DNA from: Cruorifilaria tuberocauda
Taxonomy: Eukaryota > Nematoda > Chromadorea > Rhabditida > Onchocercidae
Direction of reading: 5' to 3'
Assembly: GCA_013365365.1 (NCBI GenBank)
Contig: JABVXU010000167.1
Coordinates: 44,621-108,620 of the forward strand
Length of the DNA stretch: 64,000 bases
The notes below the pieces were generated by a model. That model worked only from the letters and a program-made list of their open reading frames with translations. It had not been told where the DNA came from and did no database searches. Positions 1-10,922 of the stretch are shown piece by piece. Both the position numbers and the translations under genes were made by a program. Positions within the stretch are counted from its first letter, which is position 1; each line of letters starts with the position of its first letter.

Positions 1-365
1 GACAGGAAAAAGGAATTGTAGCATTTTTTTCTTCATTTTTAAAATGAATAACTTTATATTAGTTGAGATTAGAAATGATAAAGAAACAATGAAAAAAACT
101 TATCTGTTAGATTAATTTCATGTTTCAGATTCCATGGCTATAGAATTACAGTATAACAGATTTAATTGAGGATATTATTAAATGAATAAAAATGATATGA
201 TGATGAGAATAATACATTAGGATAAATTAGAAATAATTGGGAAAAAGTGATAAAGTATAAGTATCTACTTGTCAGTTCGTAACATTATTAAAAGGATGGG
301 TCAATTTGAGTACTGTAGTAAAATTTATTTATTGGAATAATTCATAACAAAAAATGGATATCACG

Positions 366-460
366 GTGAAGTTTGATAAATTTAGAAAATTCAATAATTA
401 TGACGATAAATTTGTGAAGTTCGATAAATTTAGAAAATTCAATAATTATGACGATAAATT
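366..460. repeat. Two-copy 48-bp tandem repeat
   Basis: Two nearly identical 48-bp units lie head to tail (366-413 and 414-460). Each begins GTGAAGTT and ends GACGATAAAT. They differ at about one base, so the duplication looks recent. No coding potential is seen. Confidence 0.85.
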
Positions 461-1414
461 CAATTTCTTTCTTAATTGTCTAATTGTTTACAACTATTCT
501 TGAAAATATGCTAAATTTGTTGAATTTCAGACAAAATTACGTTTGCATACAAATTTTATTTTCGAATATAGGTAAATATAGGTATTCGTAATGACGTAAT
601 GCAGCGTCATAGCTTTAAATATCATTTCTTGCGTAATCGTTGGAATGTCGCAAAGCCGAAATGTCGAGAGATTTATGAAAACTATTTTCAACTACAACTA
701 AAGCAAATAATTAAACTAACAAATCCTTTCATTGGAAAATTTTCTTAATATATCCTTCAGTTTTTCAAATGCAAAAGTTTAAAGGAAGTTCAAGATTGCT
801 TAATCTTCGAAATCGTCAAGGAATTTAATATGTAAGCCTCATTCAGAATTGTTTTTCACATGCGTAGTATAATCGACAAGAGGTTTAAGCAGAAAATGTT
901 ATATGGAAATTTGTTATATTATCAATCTTCAGCTTCTCCTATTCTCGAGTAAGCAATAAGAGGGATAATTTCGGAAACGATCCGAATAGGTAACATTATG
1001 AAAATAGTTTGATGTTAATTTTATTAAATGAAGCCATGATATATCTGCTTTATCGAGAACATCCGATCTCAAGAAAAGATTACTTAAACTTTCTCCACTT
1101 ATGATAATTTATGCACATTTATATGAAAATGCTTACATTTTTCTTTTAAAACTGCAAATTCATTTACCTACCATAAAAATATCGAATTCACAATAAAATG
1201 CATAATTTGCGACTAATAAATTGAGAAGAAGTGAAACATGCAAAACAGTATGTAAAGTCAAAAAGTAGATAATAAATAATCAACTTTATTTAGTAAATTA
1301 ATAAATTGACCGGAAATTCTAGAACTAATATGAAACAATTTAAAGCATCAACTTCAAGAGACATTCTGAGATGGTAATAAATATACTTGGAATTGAAATA
1401 AATTTTGAAATTAA

Positions 1415-1487
1415 AGGAAAATATTTGAAAGTAATGCAAAAAGGAAATATTTGAAAGTAATGCAAAAAGGAAATATTTGAAAGTAAT
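1415..1487. repeat. Three-copy 26-bp tandem repeat
   Basis: Three consecutive copies of a unit of about 26 bp containing GGAAATATTTGAAAGTAATG. The last copy diverges at its 3' end. Confidence 0.8.
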
Positions 1488-2276
1488 AAAAGCTAAAACA
1501 TTATCATATTACTAAATTAACATGATAAAGAAATTAACATACATAAGAATATTAATTTTTCAAAGGTTTTAACTACAGACGACTATTTTCATAAAAATAA
1601 CAATAAAGAAAAAAAAATGAAAAATCTTACGGTGATGACATGAGGGCTTTCATTTCCAATGTATTCGGATCGCTTTCACGGTATGCTTCCCGTCATTATT
1701 AAGGTGATACCCGGTATCTTTCATTCCCTTCCTCACTTCTTGCTTCAAAAAGTTCATCAGAGATGTTTCACAGCCTTATTAATTACTAACTTCACTATTT
1801 CCGTTACAATCTAAAGACATTTCGCGTTTTATATTACTAATAACGACAGTCTCCGATGAAAGAAGAAATGATAAAAAATTAAAGACTGAAACAGTAAGAT
1901 GTAACCCAAGGAATAGGACAGAAATAGGAATGGTAAAGGAGATAATAAAGATGACAGCTTTCAAATCTTTATACTGTTCATTAATCAATTAATAAAATAA
2001 AGAGAGTAGAATTGCACTAATTAAAAAATTTTCATAAATATGACAATAATTTAGAAGCAAAACTTTCTACTTAGTTACTACTAGAAATTTACATGTAAGT
2101 AGCGAAAATTCGATTAAATTTTTAATAAAAGAACAAAGAGGTGGTACTTCATTCAATCATTAACATAATATTTCATCAATTTTTAAAAGCATTAGCTAAT
2201 AGATGATCATAGTACATAGTAATAAATAATAGTTATGCTCACTTTTACCGTTGAAGTTGTTGGATTTCAGAATACC

Positions 2277-4945
2277 TCAAATCAAGATTTTGAGCTTCGG
2301 CAAACCTGTAAACTGATTAGATATGTGAAATTTTTCATTAACAATTAAATTTTTGGTAATATATTCAGTAGTAGAATATGATAAATTAAAAACTTCCTGT
2401 GGGTCCAAAGTTAGCGTTCGTGCAACATGTACATACTCTTCATATAAACTGCAACACAACATCGCTTGATCATCGGTCTGAAAATATAAAAATTTTATTA
2501 TTAAAACAAAACCGGTTAATATATCTATAGTAGTTGATATTCCAATTATCAAGTTTTTCGAATTACATTTCAGTAGTAGTAGGAATGTCATTTTATTCAA
2601 AAGCTTAAACAGTGATGTATGAGACCTCTACTTACCAGCACTTTATCCATGAATTAATAAACCTACTACTAGAAAAATACATATATAAACTAACGCTAAT
2701 TAGTATTGGATACCTCTTTTCAAAATAATACATGTGATGACTGGTTTCCACCGATTTAACTATCCCACAAACTATGTTTGAAGTGAGACATATCTCTATA
2801 ATCACAATTTTTAGCACGAGTGTTGTAACAGTATATTTGCCAAGTAAGTTTGCATTATTTCTGGATAAAATCAATTGGAACTAGTTCAAAAGCCATCAGA
2901 TGCTCATTTAACTTTGAAAACAAACAGTGCCGTATTTCAATTTCTGCACTGTAATAAAATACGATATAGTTAAAGCAAAAATATACAATAAAATTAATAC
3001 AGCAAAAAAAGAATCTGAATTGCAGTAACCGATTTTTTTTGTTACTTAAATATATTTAAAGTACATTTTCCAGTTATGTCATGAAATATTTCGTGTGCTA
3101 TCATCCAACTTCCAACCTAATAATGAAGTAAGAAAAAACCTATTGGAATTTTAGTTTTATATAAATACTCCGAAATCCCTTTGAGCTGAGCTTCGTCTAA
3201 AATTTTATGTAAAAATGTATCGAATTCGAGTAGGCCCAAGAAGTGCACATTCCTCAACTTCATCCATGTATTCTTCCATCTGAAAGTTAGAATCGAAAAC
3301 TGAAAGAAGAAAAAAACTTATTCGTTCTCTAGTATACATAACTAATGTGAAGGAAGAAAAGATAATCTGGCCTGAAGAAAATGAAAACTACATTTAGTTA
3401 TGTTGTCGAGTTTAAGGAATTATTCAGAAACATTGCGAAAATGATAGAAATAGAAATAAGATAAAACACTATCTTAAAAAAATGCAAGAAAGAACGGCGA
3501 CACTGCAAAATAAAAATGTTTTTTTGAGAAATTTTATGAATTTCAAACTACATCACTTATGGTACATCACAAACATAGTACTTCGAAGCAATCAGAATTT
3601 CTGCAAACTCTTATGATAGCCAGTTCAGAAGAAGTTTTGGTGGCACAAATTACTTCAGCTAGATGAAATGCAATGACGGGTAAATCTTTCTTAGCTTTTC
3701 GCAAAAGCGGCAAAAATTTTCCGCGCATCGTAATTTGGATCTCCGCTTATTTTAATACCAATAATAATTCCACTTGCCGTTTTATCACCATTATTTTTCC
3801 CTAAAAAAGTAAATCACTGATTTAACTTGTGCAATTTCATTTGTGCATTTAACATATTTAACGCATCACATAGATACTTATATAATCCGAAGTTAAGGTT
3901 ATTTTTTTACGAAGCAACAACCAGGATTCTAATATTATCTGCTTCACACTGATAGAGAATTACATACCATACTGTAAAACCGATTTCAGCGTTTCTAAAG
4001 CTTCTTCAACTGTTTGTCGTCGATCGATGCTGAGCAAAAATTGGACACAAATGTTCGGATAAAGCTGTCTGGACTCGAGCACACCTGTTATAAGCGCCTT
4101 CACATATTTTTCTTTCGACATATGAGGTGTTTGTAGCGGTGTAGATCGCAATTCCAAATATACTACATTCTCTTCGCTGAATTCCCTGATTACTTCGCTA
4201 ACAACCTAAAGTGATTTCTGGTGAAAAAGATGAAAATTTAAGAAATGCGATTATAACATCTTTCAAATCGACTATGAAAAATCGATGCAGATATTACAAA
4301 TAAACTGTAATCAATAGTTAGCATACAGAAAAAAATTCAAATTATTCTCGGCTTTGAGTCTAAATTTAGAAAATACTAATCCTATCAATTCATTATTTAG
4401 TCCTAACAATTATAAAGGTAGCTTAATTTGAAAAAAATTCTATAAGAATTAAAATGAATGGAATAATAAGAAATAGGAGGCAAGAGTACCTCTACAACAT
4501 CTTTAGCCATAACAACTAGCTGCTGTATGAGCGGAAATAGTTCGAATGCTCCACAAAATATTGTAATATGAAACAACTCACTAAAAATTTTTTTTGAGGA
4601 TTGTTATCATATATTTGTTTTTTATAAACTAAATATTTTTTTCTTTTTTATAAGCCTACACTTTTCTCCGAAATAAATCAAATAAGAACTTACTGATATT
4701 TATCTCATTTCTGAAGTAGTGATTTATACTCCAAAATCTGATAGCGGAAAATGCACGACTAGTAAAAGTAACGACTGTTAAAAAAAGGAAAGTTTTTCAC
4801 TCCTTCAAATTTCTCGGTATTCGATCATATTCATAAAGTCTCTTTAGATCATCGGAAGCTAAATCAGTTCCATATTAATTTCGGCGTCTTAAACGTAGAA
4901 TATGCGACATTTTTCAATCACTTAAATGAGCATCAAATTCCTAGA
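2277..4945 (-). pseudogene. Adenosine-deaminase-like (ADAL/MAPDA) pseudogene
   Basis: Exon-like blocks on the minus strand match the adenosine deaminase-like family, whose members hydrolyse N6-methyl-AMP or adenosine, in the right order. Blocks are: 4490-4556 (FELFPLIQQLVVMAKDVVE); 3968-4205 (VVYLELRSTPLQTPHMSKEK and on to LLSIDRRQTVEEAL); 3654-3800 (IKISGDPNYDAR then, in another frame, DLPVIAFHLAE); about 3180-3279; about 2701-2787 (EICLTSNIV ... YFEKRYPILIS); and 2277-2478 (TDDQAMLCCSLYEEYVHVAR). It is broken in several places. The metal-binding H-x-H region near 4925-4940 reads EFDAHLSD followed by a stop. A one-base shift at about 3711-3720 separates GDPNYDAR from FLPLLRKAK. In the block near 3220, the family's RIGHG motif has lost its GH portion and the frame shifts before FLHKILDEAQ. 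The TDD and HLAE motifs survive. Splice sites look intact, so it arose as a gene copy and not by retroposition. At least three independent lesions make assembly error an unlikely sole cause. Confidence 0.8.
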
Positions 4946-6709
4946 AATACGAAAAATTATATACTTTTATAAGAAATTAGATTATTCACACATTTCAGCA
5001 TAAGCAAATAAACATAATTAAAGGTTCAAATGAAATAAACGATAATCAACTAACGCATTTCGGCATTTGACGACAAAAAGTTTGCATCAAATGCATATCA
5101 TTTCTGGTCTTGAAATGAGAACAAATATATATATATATATAAATAACTTTAACAATTAAGTCACATGAATGCGAAATGCGCATTCCATATTATGAAAGTA
5201 GCTTTTATTATACAGCTTCAGGTAGTTTTATTGTACAGCATCAGCTGCCCATTTATAACTTCCATAAGCCAGAGTGGCATATGATCTGTAATTAGCATCT
5301 ATGAAACACCATAGTACACATTATCACACGCAATTCCTTTTCTAGATCAACCCTGTTCCTGTTGACTATACATGTTACGTAGTACTGCCTCCTATTTACC
5401 ATTACAAAATTATAAGTAAACAAAATCATTAAGAGCATTCTGAAAACGAATGAAGACCTTAAGACACAATTTCTTGGTTTCAAAAAATTCAAAATCATCA
5501 ATCAATACCTTTATTTGGATATTTACTGATTTATATGATTGATTATATTCTGAGCAAAAATCCTTTTTACTGATTAAATCCATGGTGTATCTATTTGATC
5601 AAATTACATTTTATTTGAAGCTCCTCTGGATACTTGTCAAGATGAACCTCATTAAATCTTGGAATTGTAGCTCATTTACAGTAGATGATACGGTGTACAA
5701 TAAAATTTCGCACAACTGAAAAAGTGACTGAATTTTGAAGAGACAGGAAACATTGATGAGAATGGTTAGAAAAGATGAAAAAGATTGATGACAATGATTA
5801 GAAGAAACGGAAAAGATTAATGGGAATGGTTACAAAAGATTGATAGGAATGGTTAGAAGAGGTGGAAAAGATTGATGAAAATAAATAAGGAATAAGATTG
5901 AAAAAAAAATGGACAGGTGCTTGTAATCATTAGTAATAATTCTCATATCAAGCAAATATTCTTCTATCATTTATGATTTTAACAAATTAGAATTTTATTT
6001 AACTGTTTAAAAGATATCGAAAAGTTCAATTTATTCATTTTTATAGTTTGTACCATTTTCAGCAGGCAATTTATCAACGAACTCTGTCAAATATGCCAAC
6101 GAAACCAATGGTTATGAATTCCTTTAGATATTAGACGACAGAATTGTGTGATATACCATTTAACATTTGGAATTTTTGCGAGAAATGGAAATTTTTCTTC
6201 TAAAAATTAAAATTTAAATTTTAATTATTTTACTTTAATTTAATTGAAATTAATTAAAAATTTTTTTTTAATAAAAAATTTTTCGAAAAAAATTATTGCA
6301 CATGATTCGGAAAAGATACTGTTTTGACAGCAAGTAATAATGTACGATGCTAAATTTTTCAAGCATATTACTTTCAACTGATACATACATTTAATCAAAA
6401 GACAGTTAATTAGCATAATATCGTGTATCTTTTTTGGGAGATGCAGCACTATTATCAGAAATTTTATCATAAAGCTTTATCATAGGGTAGTATTAATTGA
6501 TCCCGATTTAATACTTTCCAACTTTTTGATATTAATATGATAATCGCCAGTATCATAAAATGATTCCAGTCAAACATAAATTCGTTCATGAATGTCAATT
6601 TTAAATTTAAAATTTGTAATTAGATATTCGATATGATATTTTTTAGGTTAAATTATTCAAATTAAACATTTTATATTGTCAAACAGAACCACGTTAAACT
6701 GTTATCTTT
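4946..6709. other. Intergenic DNA with a minisatellite
   Basis: No gene is supported. It contains a short (AT)n run near 5126-5140 and the repeat at 5752-5880. The right part is the upstream region of the tyrosine phosphatase gene. Confidence 0.6.
5752..5880. repeat. Degenerate ~36-bp minisatellite
   Basis: Three to four imperfect tandem copies of a unit like GATTGATGAGAATGGTTAGA followed by AGA/GTGGAAAA. The copies differ by small substitutions and length changes. Confidence 0.75.
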
Positions 6710-6716
6710 TTTTAAG
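6710..6716 (+). promoter_or_regulatory. Possible trans-splice acceptor before the PTP start codon
   Basis: A pyrimidine-rich TTTTTTTAAG lies ten bases before the ATG at 6726. This is the position expected for spliced-leader addition in nematodes. The AAG acceptor is weaker than TTTCAG, so this is a tentative call. Confidence 0.35.
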
Positions 6717-6725
6717 CGACCAGTT

Positions 6726-9700
6726 ATGTCACGTGGAAAAAATATTTGTTCGATTGATGATCGTAGACAGAAAACTAAAGGTAGCGGAAAAATGATAGTT
6801 GCACTTTCAACACCAACACGGACACCAATTGGAAAGAAATTTATTCGCCAAAAACATGTTGTATATCTAAAAAATCAAACTAATAGTTTTAATGTTCAAG
6901 AAAAATTTCTTGAAATTTAATCCATTTAAACAATCTTTCACCTTTTAATTAATTGAAATTTATTTTCATTTAATTTAAATTTCTTCTTCAATTAATTAAA
7001 ATTTTTCCACAGATAAATTTAATTTCATTTATCAATTCTTTACAAATAAAAGTTTCTTTCATAGCTATAAAAAATCGAACAATAATTTGATTAATTGCAT
7101 TTAATCGATTAATACGTTAATTTTTTAAGCGAAGTCAAAGTTATAAATTATTTTTTTACGTTATTCGATTTAGGATAAGACAGGTAAATTGAAAATGATA
7201 GCACCAACGATTTCTGAACAATGGATTGAAGCAGTTCTCGAAAGTGGTATACGGAATATTCGCCGAGAATTTATTGATTTAGTTCGAAATTATGTACCAA
7301 CAGGAACACAACATGCTTGGGAAGCTGATATAAATTATAGCAAAAATAGGTATGGGCAGGAACATACGAAAATAATTATCCTATTCAGGCTGAAATTTTA
7401 ATTAGTATTCAAATCATGACTGATTTGTTTTCATGTTTTGATATATTTTTATTTTTCATTAATCTAATTCTAGTAATAGAAGTATTATTTAAGATGAAGA
7501 GAATGAATATTAAGATGAACTTGAAAATTTAAGATTCGAAAATCATCGGCTTCTGATATTCGATTAAATTACAAAATTAATGTTTCTTTTTCCATAAAAC
7601 AATAAAAATAAAAGATATTATTTAAATTAATTAATCAAATAATCATTAACATCAACTGATAAAACAGTTCAGAAAGCTAAACGTTAATTCACTTATCAAT
7701 TTTTTTTGCTGAAATATTTGCATCGAAATTTAGATACGATGATATTCGGGTACTGGATGATACACGCGTGATACTGAAAGATACTCCAAGCAGTTAATAG
7801 ATTTCTTCTGTTTAAATCCAAATTTTGAAATCTTCTAGTAAAATTTTCAACTGATTTAAGTTTTTTAATTATAAGTATATATTTTGTTTTCATCTTAATA
7901 TGCTAATCTATTGAATGATTCATGATAATCATACAGGGTTGTTAAATGTTTAGATCCGATACGCTATGAGGAGTTAAGCAACAGTCTCCGGAAAAATTTT
8001 ACCACTTCCGATTCCTTTTATTTCATTAAATTATTAGATTCTTGAAAATCTTAACATACACAATAACATCGTGGCTTAATACTTTCCGGATGGTATATAC
8101 CCGTAACTTTAGGTTCTTTTAGGTAACTTTAATTTAATAAATTAAATAATTCTTTCGCATGTAATCACTAATGACCATTTCAATCCGATATTGAAATCTG
8201 GATAGACATAGATAGAAAACACATAAAAGCACGTAATACGAAAACACGCAATGTTATTTAGCTATTTTAATTATCCAATATGATGTTTATGGTTGTTGTA
8301 TCCATCAATTTCTATACATAAAAGGAAATGAAATAATTTCTTCAAAGATTACTCGGAACTACAAATTCCGCGATGAAATATGAACAAATCGTATTATTCG
8401 GGCGGTTAATTAATAATATAAAATAATTTTTTCTAAGCTTTTTTTTAAATCAACATCTATTGAATAACAATTCAAAATTGTTATCTTAACTATTCCAGAG
8501 GAAGATTATATTAATGCGTCATACGTAAACGTTGCTGATGATATGACGTTTATTTGTGCGCAAGGACCAATGCCAAATACCATTCAAGACTTTTGGATAA
8601 TGATCACTCAGGAGGATGTAAAGGTTACCGTTTTCTTCTGATTACCTTAATTATTGCCGTAAACGTAACGAAAAAATGAGATTACGAAATATCGAATATT
8701 ATTCTCTTTTCTTTTTTTAAATGGCTGTTTTTAAGTGAAATTAAATTAATTATAAAATTATTTAAATGTTCAATGCAATCTATCTAATAGTTTCAAATTC
8801 AATGTCTAAACTTCCTTAAGCATTTTTTAAATAGTCGGTTAATTTTTCAACTATTCCATTTAGTCTTTGAAGCTTAAAACCATTTCTTTTAAAATGTCTC
8901 AATTTCAAAAAAAAAAAATAAACCAATACATAAACTAAAAAATCAACTAGATTCATTTAAATAATATTAACTAAAAATCCCTTTAATCAATACATTGAAT
9001 GTAATGTTATTTGGCGTAATGAAGTAATAAATTAAACAATATCAGAAATTTTGTTTTCTAAGATATCAATTATGTCAATTTAAAATTATCCTATAATCAT
9101 GTCAATTTAAGGTTATCCTACAGTTATGCCAGTTTAATGAAAACGGTAAAGAGCAATGTGCAGTATATTTACCGGATGATGAAAATGGAAAAGAATTTGG
9201 CGTCGTACAAGTACGGTGCCTTGAAAAGCCAACAAGCAACTCACAATTAAAAAAAGTCATTCAAACAAGAATTCAAGTCAATTATAAAAACATCAAACAC
9301 GAGGTTATTTTCTTCCTAATAAAAAATAAAAACAAAATAAAAGTACCATCAATGATGTTAAAAATTTCTAATTTCGCTCAAGAAATAAATATTAATGCTT
9401 ACTCATTTTGTCTTTAAACAAGCTTAAGCGAATTTGATAAATTTTGAATTCAAAACACAAAAAAAAAGAAAAAATACAAAACAAAATAAGCATAAATAAG
9501 TTTTTATTATTTTATTATTTCACTATTATCTCATTTATTGCTTTATATCTATTACTTCATTAGAATTAATGAATTTAGGTTATGCATATATTGTATTCCG
9601 GTTGGCCTGATCATTTTGTCGCCGAATCGACGTCAACTTGCCGTGAAGTACGAGCACTTGTCTTGAAATATTACCGAAAAAAGCCCATAGTTGTGCATTG

Positions 9701-10341
9701 TAGTGCTGGCGTTGGAAGGTTTACGAATTTTTTTTTCCATTTTTTTAATATTTATTTTAAATTTTCATTAAATGGATATACAAATTTGTTTAGCAAATAA
9801 TCGAAAATATATGTAATAAAGGATGAAACTTAGGACAGGAACATATGTAGCATTTGAAATGGCAGTTCAAAAAATCAAAAAGAATGAAATGCTAGTAATA
9901 CCTGACGTTGCAAAAAGTGTACGTGATCAACGAATGGGTGCTATACAAAACGATCAGGTCATTTAATTTTTGTTTCGTTTTTTTACGAGCATCTCAAAGA
10001 TTGTAATTTTAAAAATAATTTCAAAATTCCGACTTAGTCCAGAAATCAAATTTCGATAGATTTCGAAAATAATAAAAAACTTACTGAGATAGAAGCAATG
10101 GAGGATAATTTAAATTTTAAAATTTTAATAAAACTATTATCTTCTTTTTTCTATAATGAAAAAAAAATTTTTTTAGCAATATTTGTTCATCTATCGTATG
10201 GTGTTGGAAATTTTAATCGCTGATCAATTGCTCACCAAAACACCACAAGTAATGGATTTTATCCGAGAATACGATGATTTGGTTCGAAGAAAGCGTCTTG
10301 AATATACTAAAAAAAGTTCAAAAAGTTCGAAAAGTGCTTAA
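6726..10341 (+). CDS. Nematode-type cytoplasmic protein tyrosine phosphatase
   Basis: Classical PTP that hydrolyses phosphotyrosine. Eight exons: 6726-6857, 7174-7349, 7937-7983, 8499-8623, 9112-9303, 9579-9718, 9834-9957, 10177-10341. They join in frame to 366 residues. The order of PTP motifs is complete: substrate-loop variant SKNRVVKCLD (KNRY in most members), DYINASYVNV, a WPD loop (WPDHF, Asp235), the P-loop VHCSAGVGRT with nucleophile Cys265 and Arg271, then the Q-loop QNDQQY. All catalytic residues are present, so it should be active. There is no signal peptide or membrane segment, and the tail is Lys/Ser-rich (KKSSKSSKSA). Size and single-domain form fit the large nematode family of short PTPs, many of which are sperm- or germline-associated in C. 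elegans (family knowledge). The exon 1/2 junction (donor GTTGTA) is the least certain. A short duplicated tract precedes exon 5 (see findings). An AATAAA lies about 100 bp after the stop. Confidence 0.9.
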
Positions 10342-10447
10342 GAATTATTATCAAGGATATGTTTCCTCATATCTCCATAAGTTGTATATATATCTGTACG
10401 AATGAATGTATGTATTTATACATAGATAGTACATATAATATTACCTT

Positions 10448-10453
10448 AATAAA
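10448..10453 (+). terminator. Polyadenylation signal of the PTP gene
   Basis: AATAAA about 107 bases after the PTP stop codon, in an A/T-rich 3' region. It is the first canonical signal downstream. Confidence 0.6.
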
Positions 10454-10922
10454 TATGCATTTATTGATTGTCATATCATATTCGAGACCGTTTTCGTTTT
10501 CGTGAAACAAAAAATGGGAAAGTTTGTACACTTCATTTTATGTCATATAATTTGCAAAAAGGACCTTAAAAAATGAAAAATAACTTTGTAGTACCTAATA
10601 GATATTTGCTGATTTCTAGAAATAAGAAATTTTTAGGAAAAGTATTCACAACTTTAGAATGCAAAACCAAGATCAAATTCGATGGCTAAAAGTAATAATA
10701 ATTCAACTTCTACTATCAAATTCAGTAATCATTGTCTAAGTAATATTATGTCGAACAATATATAGCTTCACAATACACCAAATAAAAATACTTGGAAAAT
10801 TTTCCTCTATTTTCGTCTGTTCTCAGACCAAAATTTACCTAAGTCTAAACTACATCTTCAAGATAATATCAATCATATTATGATTAGAATCGAATTCTTT
10901 CAAAGAGAAAAAACTAACATAT

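Larger units (their letters stand above)
1..2276. other. Left-end intergenic DNA without a supported gene
   Basis: A/T-rich sequence with two short tandem repeats (listed separately) and no assembled gene. The only exon-like stretch is on the minus strand at about 1633-1775, where one frame reads MNFLKQEVRKGMKDTGYHLN and continues through VKAIRIHWK to a stop. An overlapping frame (REAYRESDPNTLEMKALMSSP) runs to a GTAAG donor near 1631. Neither matches a family I recognise. Confidence 0.5.

Noticed and set aside
8095..8125. Seed-like ACCCGTA resembling the miR-51/100 family
   Set aside because: No flanking arm pairs with it, and it sits in a PTP intron with no hairpin. A seven-base match is expected by chance.
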